Shown: positions 21,985 through 32,100 of the stretch, piece after piece | How positions within the stretch are numbered: the first letter of the stretch is position 1 | Layout of the letters: each line of letters opens with the position of its first letter | Assembly: GCA_000320605.2 (NCBI GenBank) | Contig: KB445792.1 | Coordinates: 2,380,717-2,444,716, forward strand | DNA length: 64,000 nucleotides | Direction: 5' to 3' | From: Gelatoporia subvermispora B | Taxonomy: Eukaryota; Basidiomycota; Agaricomycetes; Polyporales; Gelatoporiaceae | Translations under genes and position numbers: made by a program | Notes under the pieces: model-generated | Seen by the model: the letters and a program-made list of their open reading frames with translations, nothing else | Told to the model about the DNA's origin: nothing | Databases searched by the model: none

Positions 21985-24048
21985 ATGGGCAACAGACACC
22001 AGGTATTCGTAATTGCTCGTGTTCGTCCTCGTGGGGCCGCACACGACTCCGGGATCAAGTACCGTTGCATAGCTGCTTTACACCACCAGTGGTGCTCCGA
22101 CACAGATCCTCTCGAGGCCACGCGTTCTTTCTTTGACTTGGTGAAACAGAAGGAAAACGCCGAGATAATTCGCGCAGAAATTCGCTCAATCGACGGCAAG
22201 TACGATGGCCCAGGGTTCCGCTCTAAAATGCCCAGGGTTCCGTGCTCCTTTACCGCTTCCCTACTGGCGTTTGCGTGGAATGTTGACATGGAACGCGGTC
22301 AATTCTACTTGAGCGGAAAGTGGCCCTCTTCGCTGCTGCCGGCTAGCATGGGGACCTGGCAAGGAGGTTTGTCTTTCGCAGCCTGTCATATGGTCTCGTA
22401 GCTCATCGAGTTGCACACATTTATAGACAACAATGAAGGCATCACCGTTATAGATGTTACCAGTCCCGATGCCCCGGCTTTCGGCTTCCTGCGATCTAAA
22501 AACAATATTCTGACACCCGCTCAATATGTACGACAATCTTTCGACATATTCCCTGCAGCTGGGATGCTGGATGGTGGCATAACCGAAGGCTATAGCATAG
22601 AGAGTGTGGAGATGGAAGGCGACGAGTCGCTCGTTGAGGACACACTAGAGGGCTATGATGGCGCCCTGGATCAATTTGCGCAAAAGGCGATTGCAGCTCT
22701 TGAGGGCGAGAAGATGATCACCTTGGAGATGCTAGCAGAAGCTTGGCCACACGAGTATACCGAAGTTCTGCGCGCTGCCAACAAAAGCAAAGGTCAATTG
22801 CCGAAGACATCCGAAGAGCCGCAGCTCAAGGTACCACCGCTGGTCGAAGTGGCTTTAGAACAAGCTCTTGCACATGCCATGCAGTGCGGTGACACGTACT
22901 CCCTTGAAGAGTCCCTGTGGCTCCCTGGTAGGGCAGATAGTCTTCTGCAACTACTCCGCAAACAATCTCCGTTCCCGGACTCTGCAATGTCTCTTTTGTT
23001 GAAAGTCATCCACGAGATTAGGCGCACCAAATCTCTCGATCTCTCCGAGTCTAATCTCTCTGTGGCGCAATTACATCAGCTCATTCCGGCGCTTCAAGAC
23101 CTCCGTGCTCTGAATCTGTCGTTCAACCCGAATATAACTGTCGATGTCGTACGTGACCTTCTAGTTGGAGTCTCTTCCTTCAGACGCCTCGTGATCATGG
23201 GCTGCCCGCAAGTCGAAGCCAACGCTCTCTGTGCCCTTATGCGGTCCGAACCTTCGTTGTTCTGTCGTCTGGAGTCTCTCATGCATCCCGCACTTCTGGA
23301 TCCCTCTACGTCTCGCGACTTTCCTCCTGCATTCTCTGTCAGCATTTCCATCGCTGGCGATCCGCTGCGGAAGGTGCTCCCGAAAAACATCTCAAGCATT
23401 CATCTGCCTTTCTGCACACCGACAAGTATCGTGGATGGACTTGTACGCGTCATTGATTCAATGTTCGACGCACCCCCGTACATCTCCTACCATTCGATCG
23501 TGGCCCAAGCTGCCCTGTCATCTGTGGTCCCTCCGAATGGGAACTGGAACGGACGCATACAATCGACTGTTCCTTCTCCCGAGACGATGGGCTACATCAC
23601 GTTGTTTGCGCCGTGGACATTTGTCTATGAATTCGATCCCGCGATAATCCCCCGGCCGATCTTCGCAAAGTGGGCATTCGTACGGCGAAAGGCAGCAGAA
23701 AAAGTCGAGAGCAACATCGAGAACCACGCTGGCGATGGATTGCAATCTCATGCGACAACATCTGTACAGGGTGAGGCCAAAAGTATGCTGCCGGAGTTCG
23801 ACATTCTAGATCTACGAGGCTTCCTCCGCGCAATGGCCGAAGAAGGTCGGGATCTGCCATCTGAGGCAGCAGTTCTTGCACTCGAAGCGGTGCTCAAGTT
23901 AAGGGGAGACTATGAAGACATCTCGGATAGTGATACTTCAAGCGATAGTGTCACGAGCGATTCGGCGAGCGACAGCACAGATCAGGACGAGGAAATTGAG
24001 GACTTCCTCTTGACTCCGGGCCGTATCCAGCAACTCATGGGATGCTGA
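21985..24048 (+). CDS. LRR family protein, copy 2 (full length)
   Basis: Exons 21985-22366 and 22427-24048 give 667 residues. The intron holds an in-frame TAG at 22399-22401, so splicing is required. The N-terminal module starts MGNRHQVFVIARVRPR, then YRCIAALHHQWC, LVKQKENAEIIRAEIRSI and PCSFTASLLAFAWN. The middle has ITVIDVTSPDAPAFGFL, LRKQSPFPDSAMSLLLK and LRALNLSFNPNITVDVVRDL (LRR core), RRLVIMGCP and LESLMHPALL. The C-terminal module is FDILDLRGFLRAMAEEGRD, then an Asp/Ser-rich acidic run and TPGRIQQLMGC. No catalytic motif, membrane segment or secretion signal is evident. Divergent to the CCDC90-type gene (276 nt). I cannot assign a function. Confidence 0.85.
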
Positions 24049-24430
24049 CCACTCTACGTCCCCCAGCTTTCCTCTTCCAGCAATATCTATCGACATCTCT
24101 ATCTATCGCTGGTCATTCACACCGGAAACTGCTCCAACAAATATCTCAAGCATTCACCTACTCTTCTTCACACCGGCTAGTATCGTGGACGGACGTGTAC
24201 GTATTATTAACTCGATATTCGACGTGCCCCTGCACATCTCCCATCCCGTAATTTTTGCACTAGCTACCTCGTCCGTCCTCTGTAACCTTGGAATGAGGCA
24301 CTAGAACACGCGCACATAGTCGACTATCCCTTCTCCCTCCCGAGACACAGGGTACATCGGGCTGTTGTAGTAATCAGATTGTATCCATTTGCTTTTCGGT
24401 ACCTCGGCATACGGCCTCAGTCTCTTGAAC
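24049..24430 (+). pseudogene. Decayed internal fragment of the LRR family
   Basis: Begins within a few bases of the copy 2 stop codon. It aligns collinearly to the interior of copy 2 (about 23300-23690). Matching blocks include AACATCTCAAGCATTCA, AGTATCGTGGA, and the GTCGACT...CCTTCTCCC...GAGAC section that precedes the FVYEF region in copy 2. Frameshifts and stops prevent translation. This is a partial duplication or the remnant of a fourth gene copy. Confidence 0.8.
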
Positions 24431-24505
24431 TTGTTCATTTACTCGCCGCGCCCCTGCACAAAGTGATTAAGTACAGATAAGTTCAAGAAAATTATAACAT
24501 TGGGT

Positions 24506-26465
24506 TCATACGAGCTTTGGTGTTCGGCCGGACATTTCGTCGCGGGTCTGCGCTTTGAAGAACGCTTCCGATGGTTCGCTTCCGTTGTGTCGCTCCAGGA
24601 ACTCCTCAACACATGCACGATCCATGAGGGTCCATTCTGACTGACGATCATGGAGGCGTTCACGCCTCAACGGCAGGTGGTATGGGTCAGGCTTGAGGCA
24701 TTGATGGGTGGGATCGTCTGCAGGTATGTCATCCGAGAAGTCCGTACGGCCCAACAACGTGATCAGTCGGGCAATTGTATTCTCTGGTGGCGGTTCTCGG
24801 CCCTCTTTCGCCGCGTCACTCGCGAATCCAGATACGTCGAGGATGTCGAAATCTGGCAGAGAGTCAGGACGGTCCCGCTGATCATCTGCCACAGTTCCCG
24901 GGTGCTCTAGCTGGCTACTGGTACTACTTGATGTCTTCATGTGAACGAACGCATATCGACTCCGTGTGTGTAGTTCGCTGTGTAGAGTAGGAGTGTATTG
25001 AAGCAACAGACCCCAGTCCGCCGGTAATTCTTCTGGATAGCTTTCGCTTCGTGTAGGAACTGTGCATTGAATCCGTTCGCTCCAGCTCGCTCCGGGAGGT
25101 AGGGACGAGGAAAACACAGCCTGTCCAAGTAGAAAACCATGGCGCCCAACCGTGTGAAAACGGTCGCTAAGGAAAGTAGTGACGATGTTTACAAATCCCT
25201 TGAGGACAATTTCTGGTGTGAACAAGGGCAACGATGTTCGCCAAAAATCCTTGTTTTGGAAAAATTCGATGACGAGAGTAAATGCGAGGGATTGGGAGGG
25301 AGGTTTCACTGGATATACTGGATATAATAGTGCAGGATGCATCAAGGCCTCTAGACAATAAAATAGCTTGGGTCGCAGCTGCATCAGGCTGTGGAGTTCT
25401 TCCGACGTGATTAATGGGCATCCCATGATGGAAAGGCGTTTGAGAGTAACGGAGGAATTCAGGATCTCCTGGATGTCATCGATAGTTAATTGAGGATTGA
25501 ACGACAAATTGAGGGACCTGATTTTGCCGAAGTGACTCAGTACCTGTCGGATTTGTGCCAGCGTAAGATCCATATCCGACAAGTCGAGCGAGGATGTCTC
25601 TTGTAATGCGAAGAGAGCCTTGGCTAGGATGGGTATACCGGCATCAGGGAAGGGCGATCGTCCGCGAAGGAGCGACTTCACGTAAGCAGCGTTTTCAGGA
25701 ACATTGAACAGCAGCTCCACACGAGCAGTATCCCCGTCCAGCGCACGATTTAGGCTGCGCTTCAAGGTAATGTTCGATAGAGATGAGTAGTTGATCGCCT
25801 GAGCCCTCTCGGGTGCTTCGCCAGTCCGCTCTGCCCAATCGCGATACCGGTTTCTGAACATGTGAGGCCAGACTGCGGCCAATTGCGCGATCTCGACGAC
25901 CTTCTCCCCATCTAGACCTCCAGTCATATCGTCTGTAGAAGCTCTATAGTACCCCCTTGCGAAGTCGATCGGTGTGACGATCAGAGGAGAATCTGACCCA
26001 AAGTACTCGAATGCCGGAGATTCGGGATCAGTGATATCAATGAAGGTCATGCCCGTGTCATTATCTAGCGCCAAAAATCTAGCTGTAAGTTGCTCAATGT
26101 AGAATGCATTGTTGTTACGCACCTTGCGACCGAGGGTCAGCTCTGACATTTAGCACGTTGCCCACCCATTCAAGGCCTAGATAGGTCTCTCCGAACTCCA
26201 TCATGATACTCCAGCCGAAGGTTAGAAGGGCAGAAGTGAATGGGCAAGGCATCGATCTGCCGATGTTATTCTCGTATAAGCGCAATTCTGCTCGTACAAC
26301 TTCGGCGTTCTCCTTCTGCTTCAGGAGTGTCAACACCTGCTTGATCTTGACGATTGGGTGACCACCGAGACACCATTGATCGTGTAGAGCGGCCACACAG
26401 GCATGCACTGGCTTCCCGTTGACATGTACACGAGCTATGAAGTAGATTTGATGCCGGTAACCCAT
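24506..26465 (-). CDS. LRR family protein, copy 3 (divergent)
   Basis: Exons 26465-26123 and 26064-24506 give 633 residues. The intron (26065-26122) sits at the same phase-1 position as in copies 1 and 2, just before the Asp-Asn motif. The N-terminal module is MGYRHQIYFIARVHVN, then VAALHDQWCLGGHP, LLKQKENAEVVRAELR and PCPFTSALLTFGW. The LRR block has SLDLSDMDLTLAQIRQVL, IRSLNLSFNPQLTIDDIQ, LSIMGCPLI and LEALMHPALLYP. The C-terminal module is FDILDVSGFASDAAKEGRE. The tail differs from copy 2 (ends GRTPKLV). This is the most divergent of the three, but all blocks are intact. Function unknown. Confidence 0.83.
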
Positions 26466-27391
26466 ATGAATCTAGATGTGTGAAGATGCTACGAAGATGT
26501 GAAATATGGATGCGTCTTTTTCGATTTGCCGGGATGGCTAGGCCAACAGAAGTCCATGAGAATAGAGACGCAATCACATAACTGGTGAGTACTGCACCCT
26601 TATCGTAGATCATACAAGTGTAGGCTCGGAACAAATGATCGCTCACCTCGGACCTTCGGTTTGAGTGGCTCAGGAGTTATCCGGACGGTACAAAATGCAG
26701 ACGAAGTCAGACTCGAGGATGGCGAGCTGATCTATATCGCACAGACTGAAACCTTGTCGAAGCAGTGCCTCAAAGGCCTTGCCGCGGAAGCTGATACTTA
26801 TCAGTGTGAGAGAACGTGTGCCATTAAATGATCATGGCCTCCGGCTTCAATATACAACTTTCGAGATCAGACAATCTCATAGACCACCTGACAGCGACCA
26901 TAGAATACTGCAGACATGAATCAGATTCCCAAGAAGTGGAGGGACGGCAGGACATCGATGCATCCTTTTGATTCTCGGCCGTATCAAACAACTCATGGGA
27001 TGCTGAATAAGGCTCATATCTCATATTTCTACGTCAGACGGTAATATTTTACCAAGCAAAAACACTCGTAAAAACTTGCAAATAATACAGCCTCTGAGCA
27101 ATATCAACCGGGACTTCATTGTCACATCTTAGCCCATCTTATTCCTACAACCACCGTATACCCGCGAGTGCTGAAGGCGATCGGCGTCCAATTCTGCCGG
27201 GTTCTGCCAACCTCCATATATTTCTCCATCTTGTCAACAACGCTAGCACTGCCATGTAACCCGTCGCTAGTTTCGGCCTGCAGATCGTCTTGGAGGTTTT
27301 AGAGGACCCACTGGCAGGTCGCTGGTACAAATTAGTGACAATCTTCGCATTTGTTTAGGGCTATATAGTATGTCATGAACCATAGCATTAT
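26466..27391. other. Gene-poor region with coding-like remnants
   Basis: Besides the LRR C-terminal fragment, the minus strand about 26675-26825 reads as a stop-terminated peptide with LTLISISFRGKAFEALLRQG and CDIDQLAILESDFVC. This looks like the tail of a decayed gene of another family that I do not recognise. No intact gene was found. Confidence 0.4.
26945..27007 (+). pseudogene. Fragment of the C-terminal end of an LRR family gene
   Basis: About 60 nt match the last codons of copy 2, including CGGCCGTATC and CAACTCATGGGATGCTGA with only a few changes. It lies on the far side of copy 3, in the same orientation as copy 2. Upstream similarity fades quickly. Confidence 0.65.
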
Positions 27392-27494
27392 GGCCCTGTA
27401 GTGTAGCGGTTATCACACGGGATTCTGATCAGATCCGATCATAATCGGTCGATCGAAATTTCCCGTAACCCAGGTTCGATTCCTGGCAAGGCCT
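27392..27494 (+). tRNA. tRNA-Gln (anticodon CUG) with a 31-nt intron
   Basis: Acceptor 5' strand GGCCCTG; D arm GTG...CAC; anticodon stem 27418-27422 / 27461-27465 (CGGGA/TCCCG); loop TTCTGA then T. The anticodon CTG is at 27425-27427. The intron 27429-27459 lies in the usual place, after position 37, and contains a short hairpin (CCGAT...ATCGG). The T arm is CCAGG TTCGATT CCTGG. The 3' acceptor strand CAAGGCC plus T leaves one C-A mismatch at pair 5:68, where G would pair. A T5 run follows at 27496-27500. Confidence 0.9.
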
Positions 27495-27495
27495 C

Positions 27496-27500
27496 TTTTT
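27496..27500 (+). terminator. RNA polymerase III T-run terminator
   Basis: TTTTT directly after the tRNA-Gln 3' end, the normal Pol III stop signal. Confidence 0.75.
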
Positions 27501-29106
27501 GGCGTTGTCGAGATGTTCTACTACGTTCTGTCTTCTTGAAGACACATGATGGTGCGCGGAATTCCTGTCCGTAACCCAGCTTCTATTCTTGTTATGATTG
27601 TGAACCTTCATGCAGATGCTCCAAGGTGCATGGAGATGATAGGTTGAGCAGATGTACATACCAATGGTGGTTCCAATTCGGAGGGTAGTGAGCAGTACTA
27701 TGTGAGCTACATAGACGCTCACAGGGGCCCCGTTGAACATCAATTAATGTTGAGCTCCCTGTTTACGTGTGCAACATATGTGTAGACTCGAATCTAAATA
27801 GATTTTGCGTATTCGAAACGGTCTGATCATACTCCAGACAATGGGATTATCTGTCGTACGTTCGTATGAGGCTGTGTCAGCGTTGGGAGCCCTGGTAGTT
27901 TCCGGAAACCTCTGTCGTCGCAATAATACGAGAAACAGATAAAGAGCCAGGTGAACGCGGGGGAGGAGGAAAGACAAGTTTCCCATGTCCAATTCCAACC
28001 GCGATTTATATATCCACCGGGATCGAAGCATGCGTCGTGAAAGACGCGGCAGAGTGTCGCCGACAGTCGATAGCAAGCCCGGTTAGTCGATCGGGATGGC
28101 ATACACGGTAGCACACCTGCATAATGAGCGGCATTCTCAGGAAGCTCGAGGCAGAGCACGGCTACGCACCGGAGACATCTAACACAAAGCATGAACAGCA
28201 CATCATATACCGAATATGAGAGGCAGGTTACCGTTTTGGGAGAGGGGCCGGGGAGGATCGCAGATTGCGGCGTTGATTGTCAAACACACTTGCAGCATGC
28301 TGCCTGGAAAAGCAGCCAGAGGCCAAGATGTGACGCAGAGTCGAAGGTACCATACCAGGGTAAAGACTTTCCGAATCCAAACACAGACGTTCTGCCTTGA
28401 TCTGGTGGGCGCTTCAACTTGCGCGATATAGTAGGGTCCCAATGCTTGCTCAGCACGTGCCCTTGTCGGTACTCTCTTGAACGCAGCCTGTTCACAGCAC
28501 ATTGATTTAGTTGTCCTCTGCATGGTCCAGGTTCATACCCGGCACGGCCTGCTTTCTTCCTGAGAACGCACAAAGTTGGGCGGCAAATAACCAGGCCAAA
28601 GGTGCATATAGGGAGCACAGCACCTGCATCCTGTAGACGAGCCTGAGGCCTACGTTGCGCTTAAACTTGTCCTATGCGTAGAATACAACATGAAACAGCA
28701 TGGTATGCGGGTATTGAGCAAAGCTCCACGCTACCTGCTTATCTGAAGTAGCCCGACCAGAGGACAACCAGACTGTATTACTAGAGACGTATTGTTGCCG
28801 ATCCTACTTACTGATCAGGACAACAGCAATTTCTTCATGAGTACAGAACACAAGATCTGATGATACAAGCTAAGTCTAAGGCCTGAAGTCCACGGGAAGG
28901 GAGTTGAAACAAATACCAATACAGAAAAGTAACACAAACAAGTGGTGCTGCGGCATGTTGCAAGCGCTACCAGGAAAGCGAATCGTAAGCTTAACCAAAA
29001 GTCAATAAGAGAGAGTAAACCAAATCACGCCGTGGAAGTGAGAACGGAGTGATTGAGGTAGGGTAATTTTCGATGTCCAATTTCTGGTACCACGTACGCT
29101 ATTGCG
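27501..29106. other. Gene-poor region between the tRNA and the GTPase gene
   Basis: Open frames on both strands (for example 28203-28523 -, 27827-28201 -) show no family motif and no plausible exon chaining. Apart from the degenerate tRNA half no repeat or RNA was recognised. Confidence 0.45.
27560..27600 (+). repeat. Degenerate copy of the 3' half of the tRNA-Gln
   Basis: CCGTAACCCAG followed by TTCTATTCTTG resembles the tRNA variable loop and T arm (CCGTAACCCAGGTTCGATTCCTG), about 20 of 26 positions by eye. It lies 100 nt downstream in the same orientation. It cannot fold as a tRNA. Confidence 0.35.
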
Positions 29107-32100
29107 TCAGGCATATAGTACGTCAGAGTCCTCCGCAGCAGCTTTCTCTATGGCGCACGCAGCTCGCTTCGTTCTCTCTGCTTGAAGCCACAGGTTGATC
29201 TGACCTACGATCTCTTGCATTATTACTACCACATGGGCACGAATCTTGACCTGCGCAGGGTCGTCACGAGGACCCTCCCAGAGCACCCCAAGTGCCACCT
29301 CCATCTACTATCTGCATCAGGACACCGAGAATAAATGCCTATCAAAGCGGAGCACGCACCTTCACGGCGAGGTCAGTAAGCACGTTTTCCAGCGTTTTGC
29401 CAACAGCTTCTGCGGAGTTCTTGAGGCGCGACATGAGTACGTCCGCGGCATCTTCAAAGACCTCATCCTTGATGTTCTCGACATGGTCGTGGAACACCAT
29501 CTGTCCGCCTGTCAGAGAGTCGCCAGCCTACGAGAATCGCGAGAACTTTCTACCTTCTGTCTAGCAACACTGCCCTTGCCACGCTCATCCATCGCACGGT
29601 TGTACCCGTCTACAAGCCGGGTCTGAACATGAGGCGCAAGGCATCTACTGACTTCCTTCTGCTCTGTGTTTCTGGTGTCCTGTACGAGCTCGAGTGTCTT
29701 CTTGAGTGCGACCCGTGCTTCCTCCACGCAAACTTCGGCTTGAGCTCGAGCGCGCTCCTTGAGGCCACACACAGCAGAGGCTTCCACCTCGTTTAGCAGC
29801 TTACTGATCGCGTCCAATGCAGACTTTTCGAAGGATGCAAAGAGATCAGCCTCGAAGACTTTAGACCAAGAGGATGCTATGTTTCGAGTAAACGGATTTG
29901 TAAGCTCGACGTTCAGGTCTTGCCGCCAGGAGCCGTGACGGCGCAGGGCTTGGGACCAAGCATGTGTTAATTGGATGGATGATGGCATGATAAACATTAC
30001 GCCTCACTCGCTCGGTAGGTAGCCCAATGCATTGATGCTGCAAAGGTGTCCGAAGTCTGAACGGCCGCGGCAGCAGCCTGGAGGAAATCCAGTCAATCCA
30101 TAATATATCCACAATCTAAAGAAATTTAATTACATTCACAGCACCGACTTGACATTTCTCTTCCAGCCCGTCCCCAAATCGATGTTGCAGCTCTTTCACA
30201 CAATCTTCGATTACCTTCTTGAAGTCCTACATACTGACCGTGAGTCTAACGTCTCACAAACACGAGAGATTAGAATTCACTGTGATGAGACGCGATGTGA
30301 TCCCGTTATGACCACCACCCCTTTCTACCTTCGGTGGATCCTTGCGCATGGTGTACAACCCTGCTCGCTGTGGGTGCGCTAGAGCATCAAGCATGGCTAG
30401 GTCAAACGGATCAGAAGAGCTGGCCCAGTTTCCGAAGATGAAAGCTTCTTCGTCGTCATCATCATCATCAGACAACGATGTCTCCCATTTTTGTCGCAGC
30501 GCCTCGCGGTCTGCAGCAGTAATCTCACCGGTACCACAGACGTAGGTAAGTACAGAATTCGCAAAGGTTTTGAGGTGTGTAAGAAAGTTTCGGGCGGCGC
30601 GCTCCCGAGATGATACGTTGAGGTGGTGGCACCACTGCTGAAGCTCCGAGATGCCTGTATGTTCAATCTTGGAGAAACATGTCGGATCGCCGTCGCCATC
30701 AACTTGACCTACAGAGGCTATGGTGAGAAGAACTAAGGTCCAGAATTCGATTAAGTGCACAAACCTTTGATCCGAACGTAATCCCGCGCAGAACAAGTGA
30801 ACACAGGGAGATCAATCTCGTCATAATCTGCAAGAGACGTTTTATGAAGCTGTTTTCACGTATAGAGCAACAACTTACTACGCTGATCCACCGTGGGATC
30901 AAAATTGTCGGGGTCGCGCTGCTCGGCTGCCGCATCTGCGAAACGGCCATGAGCATCTGCGCAAAGCACGAGCCGGAATACGCACCATCGAGGTCCTTCA
31001 GGCCCTGTCGGAAGTCTTCCTTCAGAACCCCTCGGGAATACTGCGATTACGAAGTTAGTTTTTCAAGGTCCGGGGCCATGCTAGACAACGTCGTACATCG
31101 GAACGTCGCAGCGAGCATATAGCGTTTTTCTCCCGTTGAGCTTCAGTCTGGCGCTTCTTCAAAGAAGCGAGCATGTCAACTGCCTCCTTCTTTTGCTTGC
31201 GAAATGCGTTCAGCTGCATTCTGCCAGCTTTGAGCACATCCTGGGCTTCCTGAATCTTCGCCTTCAAACTGTCAACGGTCACTTCATTCTCCTCTTCGGC
31301 TCTCTCATCCTCGCCTTCGGAATCAGACCCAGACTTGGAACCATCACTGTCAGAATCGCTCTCGTCCTTCTCTGAACCATTCTCAGAGTCCGAATCGTTG
31401 ACTTCGATCTCGTCGTCCTCATCGTCCACAATGAAGTCGTCGAGATCGTCGTCGACGCTCATCGAGTCACCCTCATCATCCCTGTAGTCAAGTCTCCGCC
31501 TCTTTGATGACCCCTCCTTGCCGCTGCCCGCATTCTTCCGCTTCCTACCGGAGGTCTTGGACCCTTTGCCTGTCTCGGCGGTCAGACGGGGCTCAAACTC
31601 GGTCCCAGTTTCGAGCGCGTCCAGATGCTCCTTGTATTCCTTGAGATAATCGCGCACCTCCTCCAAACCGTTCTCGCAAGCTGACACAAACCAGACTCAG
31701 GGATCTTTCTAGTCAAGAACGCGAACGACATACCCTTGATGTTCGATTCGGCATCGGCCTTCTTTTGCTTCCATTCGTCAGACTGCTCCTTAGCTTCCTG
31801 AATCTTCTCCTCGACCTCCATGAGGTCTGGATCGTCATAGAGGTTCAGGGCATTGATGACCTCAGAACAGGAGATGTCGTCGCACTTGGTAGCTGAGACA
31901 CCGTCAATTGCGATTTCACATAATCATAAGAAATGTGGCTTGCCGATGAACGTGATGGCATTCGCATCATAGCTAGGTTGTGCTCAGCGCAACATCGCGA
32001 CACGATTGTTAAAATGACTCACTTCCCGTCTGCGAAGATCGTGGGCGATACATCACTTCAGCCATTGCATTGTACACCGCTATTAGTAATACGCACCCTC

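Noticed and set aside
22399..22401. In-frame TAG in LRR copy 2 that looks like a nonsense mutation
   Set aside because: It lies inside the conserved 60-nt intron 22367-22426; splicing restores the frame and matches copies 1 and 3.
28500..28560. T-arm-like CCAGGTTCATACCCGG stretch
   Set aside because: No acceptor stem, D arm or anticodon arm can be built upstream; chance similarity.
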